Shown: positions 47,145-55,103 of the stretch, one piece after another | Numbering within the stretch: position 1 is the first letter of the stretch | Layout: every line of letters starts with the position of its first letter | NCBI RefSeq assembly: GCF_007197575.1 | Contig: NZ_CP041616.1 | Location: forward strand, 2,232,001-2,296,000 | Direction of reading: 5' to 3' | Source of the DNA: Ornithinimicrobium ciconiae | Lineage (GTDB): Bacteria; Actinomycetota; Actinomycetes; Actinomycetales; Dermatophilaceae | Length of the DNA: 64,000 bases | Notes under the pieces: generated by a model | Told to the model about the DNA's origin: nothing | What the model saw: the letters and a program-made list of their open reading frames with translations, nothing else | The model's database searches: none | Translations under genes and position numbers: made by a program

Positions 47145-47567
47145 ATGACCGCTGAAAACCTGCGCACCATCGAGCTGACCCGCACCGCGAAGGGCTCCTA
47201 CGAGGCCGTCAACGACCGTGGGGGCCGACTGCCCTTCGGCGATGGCAGCTCCACCGACTTCACCCCCGTCGAGCTCCTGCTGGTGGCGATGGCTGGCTGT
47301 TCGGCCATCGACGTCGACTACCTGACCAGCCGCCTCGCGGAGCCGACGGGCTTCCGGGTCAGTGGCGCCGGGGAGAAGCTCAGCGACGAGCAGGGCAACC
47401 ACATGGGGGGGATCACCGTCACCTTTGACATCCAGTTCCCCGAGGGGGAGGACGGGGACCGGGCCCGCACCCGCCTGCCGGACGCGGTCGCCAGGTCTCG
47501 GGACCGGCTCTGCACCGTCTCCCGCACCGTCCAGCTGTCCGCCCCGGTCACCTACGTCACGACATGA
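47145..47567 (+). CDS. OsmC-family protein
   Basis: The 140-residue OsmC-like protein has one peroxidatic Cys in VAMAGCSAIDVDYLTSR near residue 50 and a second Cys in SRDRLCTVSRTV near residue 124, the usual two-Cys arrangement for thiol-dependent peroxidases of this family. A role in hydroperoxide removal is plausible. The first in-frame ATG is taken as start. Confidence 0.88.
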   Translation: MTAENLRTIELTRTAKGSYEAVNDRGGRLPFGDGSSTDFTPVELLLVAMAGCSAIDVDYLTSRLAEPTGFRVSGAGEKLSDEQGNHMGGITVTFDIQFPEGEDGDRARTRLPDAVARSRDRLCTVSRTVQLSAPVTYVTT

Positions 47568-47579
47568 CCAGGGCCTCGC

Positions 47580-47620
47580 GCCACCCGCGCGGCACCACCC
47601 GCCACCCGCGCGGCACCACC
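47580..47620. repeat. 20-bp direct repeat between OsmC and APC transporter genes
   Basis: GCCACCCGCGCGGCACCACC occurs at 47580-47599 and again at 47601-47620, immediately before the transporter start. The duplicated unit fills the 61-base gap between the two genes. Confidence 0.75.
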
Positions 47621-47628
47621 GCCCAGAC

Positions 47629-48879
47629 GTGACCGGCCTGACCCGCAGGCTCAGCCTCCATGATGCCGTCGGCATCGGGCTGGGTTCGATGATCGGCGCG
47701 GGCGTCTTCGTGGTCTGGGCGCCGGCCGCCCAGGCGGCGGGCTCCTGGCTGCTGCTGAGCCTGGCTGTCGCCGCGGTCGTCGCGGTCTGCAACGCCTGGT
47801 CCTCGGCCGCCCTCGCCGTGCGCTATCCCTCAGCTGGCGGCACCTACGTCTACGGCCGGGAGCGGTTGGGCAGCTTCGCCGGATATCTGGCGGGCTGGTC
47901 CTTTGTCGTCGGCAAGATCGCCTCGTGCGCCGCGATGGCCATGGCGATCGCGGCGTATGTCGCACCGGGCCGCGAGCGCGTCGCCGCCGTCGTCGCGGTG
48001 GTGGTCGTGACCGCGCTGAACCTCACCGGCGTGCAGCGCTCGGCACGGGTGTCCCGCGTCATCAGCTCCGTCGTGATCGCGGTCCTGGCGGGCGTCATGG
48101 TGGCTGGGCTGGTCGGCGGCGAGACGGGCGCGCAGGGCGCTTCCGGCGAACTGTTCACCGATGCCTTCAGCGCCTACGGGGTGTTGCAGGGGGCCGGGCT
48201 GATCTTCTTCGCCTTCGCCGGATATGCCCGCATCGCCACCCTCGCCGAGGAGGTCGAGGCCCCGGAGCGCACGATCCCGCTGGCCGTGGCGATCACCGTC
48301 ACGGCCGTCCTGACGCTCTATGCCTTCGTGGCCGTCCTCACCCTGGTTGTCCTCGGACCCGAGCAGCTGGCCCAGCTCCCGGACCCGGTCGCCGCCGCCA
48401 CCGACGCCGTGCTGTCGGCCCCGTGGGTCTGGGCGGTGCGGACAGCCGCAGCACTGGCCGCCTTCGGTGCCCTGCTCAACCTGGTGCTCGGCGTCTCCCG
48501 GACCTCGCTGGCGATGGCCCGGGACGGACACCTGCCGGCGCCAGTGGCCCGCGTCAGTGCCCGCGGGGTGCCCCACCACGCCGAGCTGGCGGTCGGTGCC
48601 ATCGTGCTGCTCCTCGTGCTCGTGGTGGACCTGCGTGGTGCGATCGGCTTCTCCAGCTTCGGGGTGCTGACCTACTACGCCGTGGCCAACGCCAGTGCCT
48701 GGACGCTCGGCGGTGACTGGCGGTGGGCCCGGACCGTGCCGGTCCTCGGCCTGCTGGGGTGTCTCGTGCTGGCATCCACCCTGCCGTGGCCCTCGGTGCT
48801 GGGGGGTGTGGTGGTGCTGGGCATCGGCATCCTGCTGTATGCCGTGACCCGGGACCGTCGAGCCCGCGCCCGGACCTGA
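47629..48879 (+). CDS. APC-superfamily amino acid permease
   Basis: The 416-residue membrane protein has about twelve hydrophobic segments and the APC signature GIGLGSMIGAGVFVVWAPAA near the start, with YPSAGGTYVYGRERLG and FFAFAGYARIATLAEEVEAP further on. It is an amino acid or polyamine transporter, and the substrate is not identifiable. The GTG at 47629 directly follows the direct repeats. No partner genes are close. Confidence 0.9.
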   Translation: MTGLTRRLSLHDAVGIGLGSMIGAGVFVVWAPAAQAAGSWLLLSLAVAAVVAVCNAWSSAALAVRYPSAGGTYVYGRERLGSFAGYLAGWSFVVGKIASCAAMAMAIAAYVAPGRERVAAVVAVVVVTALNLTGVQRSARVSRVISSVVIAVLAGVMVAGLVGGETGAQGASGELFTDAFSAYGVLQGAGLIFFAFAGYARIATLAEEVEAPERTIPLAVAITVTAVLTLYAFVAVLTLVVLGPEQLAQLPDPVAAATDAVLSAPWVWAVRTAAALAAFGALLNLVLGVSRTSLAMARDGHLPAPVARVSARGVPHHAELAVGAIVLLLVLVVDLRGAIGFSSFGVLTYYAVANASAWTLGGDWRWARTVPVLGLLGCLVLASTLPWPSVLGGVVVLGIGILLYAVTRDRRARART

Positions 48880-48942
48880 CCTGACCGGGGAGGGACGAAA
48901 AAACGGTCGCGCAGACCGCCGGAGCGGACGACACTGTCGGCT

Positions 48943-49878
48943 GTGACTATCTGGAGCCATCTGCACGCTGCGGACGTGCCTGCCTGGACCGAGCTGACCA
49001 ACCTGTTGGCCAGGGTGGACCGGACCGAAGAGTTCTACGACGCCGAGGACCTGGCCGAGGAACTCAGCGAGCACGGCTTCACGGCCGAGCGTGACTCCTG
49101 GGCGCTGTGGGAGGGTGACCAGCTCGTCGGCTACGGACAGTTGCGGGTCCGGGAGAGTCACGACGGGGAGGTCAAGATCTACCTGGCCGGCGGCATCCAT
49201 CCGGACTACCGGCGCCGGGGACTGGGTCAGCAGCTGATGGACCAGATGGAGGCCCGCGGGGTGGAGGTGGCTCAGGAGCGCCATCGGGGAGCGCCGGCGG
49301 TCTGGGCCGTCTCTGGTGGGGTCGAGGGCGCCTCCGTGCGGCCGATGCTCGAGCGGCGCGGCTATGCAATCGTGCGCTACTGGAACGAGATGAAGCGGTG
49401 GGTCACGGACGAGCCGGTGACCGTCCCGGAGGTCGACGCGGTGCTGATCTCACCGACCGACGAACACCAGGAGGCCACCCGCCTGGCGCACAACGAGGCC
49501 TTCCGCGACCACTGGGGGGCGGGGCCGCGGTCCGTTGCGGAGTGGTCCGACACCTGGACCGCGCGCTCCAACCGGATGCCCCTGTCGACACTGGCACTGG
49601 GTGCCGACGGCAGCGTCCTGGCGTATGTCCTGGTGGGACAGTGGGTGCCCGAGGAGGCCTACATCAATCTGGTCGGCACGGTTCCCACGGCTCGGGGAAG
49701 GGGTCTGGCTCATGCCGCCCTGCTGCGCACAGTCAGCCTCGCCCACGGCTACGACTACGTGGCCCTGGACGTCGACTCCGCCAGCCTCACCGGGGCCACC
49801 AGGCTCTATGAGAAGGCGGGCTTTGCCCAGGCCAAGGTGACCTGCTCCTACCACCGCGCCCTGCCCGCTATCCCCTGA
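48943..49878 (+). CDS. Tandem GNAT acetyltransferase
   Basis: The 311-residue protein contains two GNAT domains. The first has the acetyl-CoA loop GGIHPDYRRRGLGQQLM (about residues 85-101), the second has GTVPTARGRGLAHAALL (about 246-262). The layout resembles mycothiol synthase MshD, but the family includes many other N-acetyltransferases, so I give no gene symbol. It starts at GTG, and is followed by 17-bp tandem repeats. Confidence 0.88.
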   Translation: MTIWSHLHAADVPAWTELTNLLARVDRTEEFYDAEDLAEELSEHGFTAERDSWALWEGDQLVGYGQLRVRESHDGEVKIYLAGGIHPDYRRRGLGQQLMDQMEARGVEVAQERHRGAPAVWAVSGGVEGASVRPMLERRGYAIVRYWNEMKRWVTDEPVTVPEVDAVLISPTDEHQEATRLAHNEAFRDHWGAGPRSVAEWSDTWTARSNRMPLSTLALGADGSVLAYVLVGQWVPEEAYINLVGTVPTARGRGLAHAALLRTVSLAHGYDYVALDVDSASLTGATRLYEKAGFAQAKVTCSYHRALPAIP

Positions 49879-49903
49879 CCGAGCGCAGGGGGTGGCGCTC
49901 CAC

Positions 49904-50000
49904 CGGCGCGTCCCACGGCTCGGCGCGTCCCACGGCTGGGCGCGTCCCACGGCTCGGCGCGTCCCACGTCTCGGTGCTCCCCACGGCTCGGCGCGTCACG
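49904..50000. repeat. 17-bp tandem repeat, 5.7 copies
   Basis: Units of CGGCGCGTCCCACGGCT start at 49904, 49921, 49938, 49955, 49972 and 49989 (partial). The array occupies the space between the convergent GNAT and YciO genes and touches the last codons of yciO. Copies are contiguous, so this is a minisatellite rather than a CRISPR array. Confidence 0.88.
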
Positions 50001-50616
50001 CGAAGGGGGACGAGTCTCCCGCTCCCTCGCGCACGACCTCGGGGTAGCCGTTGGAGAAGTCGATGACTGTGGTGGGCCCGTTGCCGGTCTCGTCGCCGTC
50101 AATCACCAGGTCGACCTGGTCGTCCAGCCGCTCCTTGATCTCCCAGCCCGTGGCGAGGGGCTCCTCGTCCCCAGGCAAGAGCAGTGTGCTGGAGAGCATC
50201 GGCTCGCCCAGCTCAGCCAGGATCGCTTGGGTGATCCGGTGCTCCGGGATGCGCACCCCGACGGTCTTCTTCTTGGGGTGCTGCAACTTGCGCGGGACAC
50301 CCGGGGTGGCCGGCAGGATGAAGGTGAACGGTCCGGGGGTTGCCGCCTTGACCGCACGGAAGACAGCGTTGTCCAGCTGGACAAACTGGCCCAGCTGGGC
50401 GAAGTCGGCACACACCAGGGTGAAGTGGTGCTTGTCGTCAAGCCTGCGGATGGCGATGATGCGCTCCTTGGCTGCCTGGTTGCCCAGCTGGGCCCCCAAC
50501 GCGAAACAGGCATCCGTGGGGTAGGCGATGAGTCCGCCCTCCCGGAGCGTGTCAACGACCCGGTTGACGAGGCGCGGCTGCGGATCCACGGGGTGAATAT
50601 CAAGAAAGGTGGCCAT
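49996..50616 (-). CDS. yciO: YciO-type Sua5/YrdC family protein
   Basis: The 206-residue protein is a YrdC-domain protein resembling E. coli YciO rather than TsaC. Shared stretches are GLIAYPTDACFALGAQL, ATPGPFTFILPATPGVPRKL, GEPMLSSTLLLPG and TTVIDFSNGYPEVVREG. TsaC/Sua5 makes threonylcarbamoyl-AMP for tRNA t6A; the role of YciO is less certain. A TACAGT box (50622-50627 on the minus strand) lies five bases before the ATG. It diverges from the hydrolase-CHAT operon. Confidence 0.92.
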   Translation of the reverse strand: MATFLDIHPVDPQPRLVNRVVDTLREGGLIAYPTDACFALGAQLGNQAAKERIIAIRRLDDKHHFTLVCADFAQLGQFVQLDNAVFRAVKAATPGPFTFILPATPGVPRKLQHPKKKTVGVRIPEHRITQAILAELGEPMLSSTLLLPGDEEPLATGWEIKERLDDQVDLVIDGDETGNGPTTVIDFSNGYPEVVREGAGDSSPFA

Positions 50617-50714
50617 GCGTCACTGTAACCATGCCCACGACACAACATCATCCTGGAGAAGGTAGACCGGGTCATCGCCCGTGAGTAGGCTCGAACATGC
50701 ATTCGCGCTGGTGT

Positions 50715-50741
50715 GGATCCCGGTGATGGACACCGGGATCC
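50715..50741. promoter_or_regulatory. Perfect 11-bp inverted repeat upstream of the CHAT operon
   Basis: GGATCCCGGTG (50715-50725) and CACCGGGATCC (50731-50741) enclose ATGGA. It lies 70 bases before the first gene of the four-gene CHAT operon, in a 194-base gap after the yciO start. It could be an operator for a dimeric regulator or an RNA hairpin in the leader. No regulator gene is adjacent. Confidence 0.65.
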
Positions 50742-50810
50742 GTGGAGGCGGGACCGTGTCTCGGGTCTTTCGTGGACGGTCACCGCTCACTGGTCTCACG
50801 CTGGGAGCTG

Positions 50811-52136
50811 ATGACGATGACAGCGGCAATTCGCGGACCGTGGAAGATCGTGCCGAGCAGCGGCGGTCAGACCGCCCCGTTCTACATGATCCGCTTCGAC
50901 AAGCGTGGGGTGTGCACCAGCCCGGCCAGCCTCGCACACCTGGTGACGGCATCGGCCGAGGCCACGGACGTCTTTCTGTTCAGCCACGGCTGGAACAACG
51001 ACTGGGCCGCCGCCACCCGACGCTACGAGCAGTTTCTTGAGCAGTTCACCCAGGTGCGCGAGCAGGAGTGGGACCCTCCCGCGCGGGAGTTCCGTCCCGT
51101 GCTGGTGGGCGTGCACTGGCCCAGCACCGTCCTGGTCGGCGGGGACGACCGGGGCCCGGATATCGCCGGGGAGGAGCCGGAGGCAGCCGAGGAGGCCGAG
51201 GTGGACCTCGGACTGCTCGGCGAGCACCTGGATGCCGACCAGGCAGCCCGCTTCTATGAGCTGGCTGACGAGGCGCAGCTCACCGGTGCAGACGCCCTGG
51301 AGCTCGCCTCGCTGCTGGCTCCCGCGCTCGCCGGTGCGGACGACGAGCTCGGTTCGGGTCCGGAGCACACTCCGGACGCGAAGGAGTTGGTGCGTCTGTG
51401 GGCCGCCATGCCCTCCGAGGACCCACAGGCCCCCACGAGTCGCGGCGGTTTTGTCGACGAGACACCCGAAACGAACGGGACCGACCCGCAGGCTGCCGGC
51501 TGGCTCGACACGCTCAATCCGCGCAACGCGATCCGCAGCGCAACCGTCCTGCTGATGAAGGACCGGGCCGGCCGGGTCGGGGGAGCCGGTGTGCGCACCA
51601 TGCTGCACGGCATACTCAAGGCCTCCCCAGACTCGCGCGTGCATCTCATCGGGCACAGCTATGGGGCCAAGGTGGTGCTGTCGGCTCTCGCCGCTGGAAG
51701 CGCGCCCACGCGCCCGGTGGAGTCTGTGCTCCTGCTGCAGCCGGCCACCTCGGCGAAGTGCTTTGCCGACCCGGACGGCACTGAGCCAGCCGGTGGCTAC
51801 CGGCCCGCCCTGGACCGCTGCGCACAACCCATCATGACCACGTTCAGCAGGCACGATGCCCCGCTGACCAAACTGTTCCACTTCGCCGCACGCCGGGCCT
51901 CCGACCGGCGTGAGGTGGTCATCGCCGGAGCGCCGTCGGAGTTTGCGGCGCTGGGCGGCGTCGGCCCTCAGGACACCTCGTCAGTCACCGTCGTCGACGC
52001 CCGCACCGCTCCGCAGCGGTATCAGCACACCACCGAACAGATCATCGCGATCCGGGCCGATGCCGTCATCAGCGGTCACGGCGACGTGCAGAACCCCGCC
52101 ACGGCGTGGGCACTGCTGTGCCAGGTCATGGAGTAG
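50811..52136 (+). CDS. Alpha/beta-hydrolase-like protein, first gene of the CHAT operon
   Basis: The 441-residue protein has an alpha/beta-hydrolase pattern: a strand and oxyanion-type loop VFLFSHGWNND near residue 60, the nucleophile elbow GHSYGAKVV with S283, and a candidate His in ISGHGDVQ (H423). Between them is an acidic, helical insertion (about residues 115-225). There is no signal peptide or membrane helix, so it is probably a cytosolic esterase, lipase or peptidase. The ATG at 50811 follows GGGAG. It heads four tightly linked genes, all of unknown function. Confidence 0.78.
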   Translation: MTMTAAIRGPWKIVPSSGGQTAPFYMIRFDKRGVCTSPASLAHLVTASAEATDVFLFSHGWNNDWAAATRRYEQFLEQFTQVREQEWDPPAREFRPVLVGVHWPSTVLVGGDDRGPDIAGEEPEAAEEAEVDLGLLGEHLDADQAARFYELADEAQLTGADALELASLLAPALAGADDELGSGPEHTPDAKELVRLWAAMPSEDPQAPTSRGGFVDETPETNGTDPQAAGWLDTLNPRNAIRSATVLLMKDRAGRVGGAGVRTMLHGILKASPDSRVHLIGHSYGAKVVLSALAAGSAPTRPVESVLLLQPATSAKCFADPDGTEPAGGYRPALDRCAQPIMTTFSRHDAPLTKLFHFAARRASDRREVVIAGAPSEFAALGGVGPQDTSSVTVVDARTAPQRYQHTTEQIIAIRADAVISGHGDVQNPATAWALLCQVME

Positions 52137-52140
52137 TCCG

Positions 52141-53490
52141 ATGGCGATGCTGGTGCGCACCGAGCACGATCTGCCGACCGTGCGGATCGCCTATCGAGAT
52201 GGCGGGCGGGTCACGGTGCGCGTCTGGCTCCAGCGTGGCGGCGACGAGCCGCACCTCGTCGCCGAGTGCCGTGGCAGTGAGCTGGGCCCCCTGGACTTCA
52301 AGGGTGGGGAACCCGCCACCGACGACCAGTTCAGTCTGCCCTCTGACGTGCTCCGAGCCCTCGCGACGCAGGTCCCCACGCTGGGTGACTCCGCAGCACT
52401 GCCGACTCGCGCACTGTGGTTGGAGCTGCCCAGCCCCCGGGGCTATCTGCACCTGGTGCCGTGGGAGCAGCTACTGGCACCCCTGGGTCGACCCCTGGTC
52501 CGCCTCCCCAACTACACGGTGCGACCACGCGCACAGAGCCAGACGCTGGAGGTGGCCCTGTGCGCGGGGTGGTCGGTCGTCTCCGGAGAGTTTGACGCCG
52601 CCGGATCCCTGGCCGCGCTCGCCCGGGTGTGGCGCAGCGTGTCGGGACGGCCCACCACCGTCCACGTGTTCAGCGACGGGTGGGTCTATGAGCGGCTCAG
52701 GTCACTGGTCGAGGGGGAGGAGCAGGTCATCGCCCACGACCCCGGCCAGTGGCAGGCGGGGGACCAGCACCCCTCGGCCACCGGCAACTCGTGGCTCGGC
52801 TGGATGGGCCGAGAGCTCAGGGGGAAGGCCCTGGATGTGGTGCACCTGGTCGGACACGGCTATCTGTCCGGCGGGCGGGGCGGCGTCGCCATGTCCATGA
52901 CCCCGTCCCGGCTGCAGAACCAGCCTGAGTCGGATGACTGGGCAGGGGACGCCACCCCGGTGGGGGAGTTTGTCGGAGCCCCCAAGTTGGCGCAGTTCGT
53001 TGCCGGCCAGGGAGCCTGGTCCTTCATCGCCTCTGGGGCACCGGACAACTACTCCGGCGCGGCCCTGCGTGAGGTGGCCGACGTGCTGGCGCTCAACAGT
53101 CCGGGCATCACGATCTCCCACGACCTCGGACTGGACCCGGACGCGGAGCAGTTGGCCCGGGTTCTCACTCTCGTCCTCACTGGTCAGGACACGGTCGAGA
53201 CCGCCCACCCGGCGATCGCTGCCTGGGCGCACCCGCGGTTCGTGGCCTATCCCGAAGAGAGCCTGATGACCAGCAGCGGACACTCCGTGATGGTCCAGCA
53301 GGCCACGCAGGACCTCCTGGCCGGGGCACACACCCCGGTCTCGGTGGCCGCCGCCACCCGCTACCTGGAGTCACTGCAGGCCAAGTGGGTCACGGCAGGC
53401 GATGCACCGGATCCTGATGCGGTCACTGCCCTGCGGACGGTGTCGGACCTGATCGAGACCCGCGCCACGGAACTGGGAGCGCCGCGATGA
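52141..53490 (+). CDS. CHAT-like protein lacking the catalytic Cys
   Basis: The 449-residue protein has the arrangement of a CHAT domain: an N-terminal part with LHLVPWEQLLAPLGRPLV, then VVHLVGHGYLSGG with the expected His (H239). Where active CHAT proteases have a Cys (LSAC-type strand end), this protein reads WSFIASGAPDNYSG. It is therefore probably a pseudoprotease, perhaps a regulatory partner of the next protein. It starts four bases after the hydrolase gene and overlaps the next by ATGA. Confidence 0.7.
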   Translation: MAMLVRTEHDLPTVRIAYRDGGRVTVRVWLQRGGDEPHLVAECRGSELGPLDFKGGEPATDDQFSLPSDVLRALATQVPTLGDSAALPTRALWLELPSPRGYLHLVPWEQLLAPLGRPLVRLPNYTVRPRAQSQTLEVALCAGWSVVSGEFDAAGSLAALARVWRSVSGRPTTVHVFSDGWVYERLRSLVEGEEQVIAHDPGQWQAGDQHPSATGNSWLGWMGRELRGKALDVVHLVGHGYLSGGRGGVAMSMTPSRLQNQPESDDWAGDATPVGEFVGAPKLAQFVAGQGAWSFIASGAPDNYSGAALREVADVLALNSPGITISHDLGLDPDAEQLARVLTLVLTGQDTVETAHPAIAAWAHPRFVAYPEESLMTSSGHSVMVQQATQDLLAGAHTPVSVAAATRYLESLQAKWVTAGDAPDPDAVTALRTVSDLIETRATELGAPR

Positions 53491-55103
53491 GCAGGGTCGT
53501 CTTCAGCATCGTGGAGATGCCCGGACCCGACGGGGTGTGCCTGGGGATCCAGCTCAAGGAACCCCCAGAGCTGCCGCGGCCACAGCCGGAGCCGTTGGGG
53601 CTGGCAGCCACCGACCCCGCCTTTCAGGCACTACGTGGCGTGCCTCCCGACGGTGCTGTCCGGGAGGCCGGACGGCTGCTGTTCGACGCCCTGACCCAAA
53701 ACTCCCCGGTGGCCAGGCAACTCTCGGCGGCGCTGCTGGTGCAGCCGCCTGAGCGCCGCCCGGTCTTTGTCGAGCTGGCCACCACCGACGGTGAGAACTT
53801 CCCGTGGGAGGCGTTGTGCAACGCCGAGGGACGCTTCCTCGGTCTCGACGAGCGCTGGGCCGTGGGGCGCATCGTCGAGACCGTCATCCCGGTGGACGGT
53901 TACTGGCACTTCGAGCCGCCCCTGCGACTGGCCGCGATCCTGTCCTGTCTGGGCGTGCCCGCCATCGATGAGTGGACCGCGCTGCGCGCCGCTGTCGAGG
54001 CCACCGCCCTGCCCCTTGAGCTGCTGGTCCTGGTGAGCGAGGACACGCTGCACGCGGAGATCTCGCAGTCCGCGCCGCCGTGGGTGCACGTGGAGTTTGT
54101 GCCTTCCACCGTGGCGGAGATGCAGGTGCGTCTCCAACAGTTCAACCCGCACGTCCTCCACATGTTTTGCCACGGCCTGTCGACGGAGACCAGCCCACAC
54201 CTGCAGGTGGCGACCCGGGCCGACTGGCTCACGGGGGAGAGCAGCAGCCTGATGGTGGAGGCCGGAGACATCGGAGGCTTCAACCCGCCGGTGGACGCAC
54301 TGCCCTGGCTGGTGGTGCTCAACAGTTGTGAGACCGCCTCTGCCACGGGGGTCGAGGCGGCTGGCTCCGTCGCACTGAACCTCATCTACACCGAGGGAAT
54401 CCCCGCCGTTGTGGGCATGCGCGAACCGGTCCGTTCCGATGACGCCACGCTGTTCACCAAGGCCTTCTACGACCAGCTGCTGCCTGAGTTCAACGCGCTG
54501 CTGAGCACCCCCGGAGTCCCGGAGCAGCTGGATTGGGCCCGGCTGCTGGTCAACGCACGTGAACAACTGGCTGACCAGTATGAACCGCTCGATGCCCAGC
54601 GGGGCACCAAGAAGGAATGGACCCTCCCGGTGGTCTACACCCGTCCCGCAACGTTCCGGGTCCAGGCGTCAGCGGCCCCGAGCGTGGGGACAGAGGTGGG
54701 TCCCGAACCTCAGGTGGCAGGTGCGGCTGAGTCCCCGCCTGCCCTGCCCGAGGACGTCGAGCCCGAGCACGTCGAGCCCGAGCACGTCGAGCCCGAGCAC
54801 GTCGAGCCCGAGCACGTCGAGCCTGAGCACGTCGAGTCCGAGCACGTCGAGTCCGAGCACGTCGAGTCCGAGCACGTCGAGCCCGCCGCCGCCGCGCAAC
54901 GGTCTGCGACGCCACCACCATCGCCACCGCCACCCGGAGGCACCCCGGCGCCGGTCACCGACCAGACCACGCGCTCCCTGGTGCTCACCGTCGAGGCACT
55001 CACCGGGTTGCGAACCACGGTCGAGGGCACCGGAGACACCACCCTGCTGGACTCCATCGACACCCACCTCATCCTCGTGCTGGACGAACTGGAGCAACGA
55101 TGA
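53487..55103 (+). CDS. CHAT-domain caspase-like protease with pentapeptide-repeat linker
   Basis: The 538-residue protein contains a CHAT domain (about residues 85-400), a relative of caspases and separase. The catalytic pair is intact: H229 in LHMFCHGLST and C281 in LVVLNSCETASA. The N-terminal part has ENFPWEALCNAEGRFLG, typical of CHAT. After the domain comes a linker with eight copies of VE(P/S)EH (about residues 424-463), a Pro-rich stretch, and a short conserved-looking helical C-terminus. It is coupled to both neighbours by four-base overlaps. Its substrate is unknown; a neighbour-encoded protein is a natural candidate. Confidence 0.85.
   Translation: MSRVVFSIVEMPGPDGVCLGIQLKEPPELPRPQPEPLGLAATDPAFQALRGVPPDGAVREAGRLLFDALTQNSPVARQLSAALLVQPPERRPVFVELATTDGENFPWEALCNAEGRFLGLDERWAVGRIVETVIPVDGYWHFEPPLRLAAILSCLGVPAIDEWTALRAAVEATALPLELLVLVSEDTLHAEISQSAPPWVHVEFVPSTVAEMQVRLQQFNPHVLHMFCHGLSTETSPHLQVATRADWLTGESSSLMVEAGDIGGFNPPVDALPWLVVLNSCETASATGVEAAGSVALNLIYTEGIPAVVGMREPVRSDDATLFTKAFYDQLLPEFNALLSTPGVPEQLDWARLLVNAREQLADQYEPLDAQRGTKKEWTLPVVYTRPATFRVQASAAPSVGTEVGPEPQVAGAAESPPALPEDVEPEHVEPEHVEPEHVEPEHVEPEHVESEHVESEHVESEHVEPAAAAQRSATPPPSPPPPGGTPAPVTDQTTRSLVLTVEALTGLRTTVEGTGDTTLLDSIDTHLILVLDELEQR
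54756..54875 (+). repeat. 15-bp coding tandem repeat, eight copies
   Basis: Eight contiguous 15-bp units encode VEPEH (five times) and then VESEH (three times) in the linker of the CHAT protease. The near-identity of copies points to recent expansion, and copy number should vary between strains. Confidence 0.92.
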
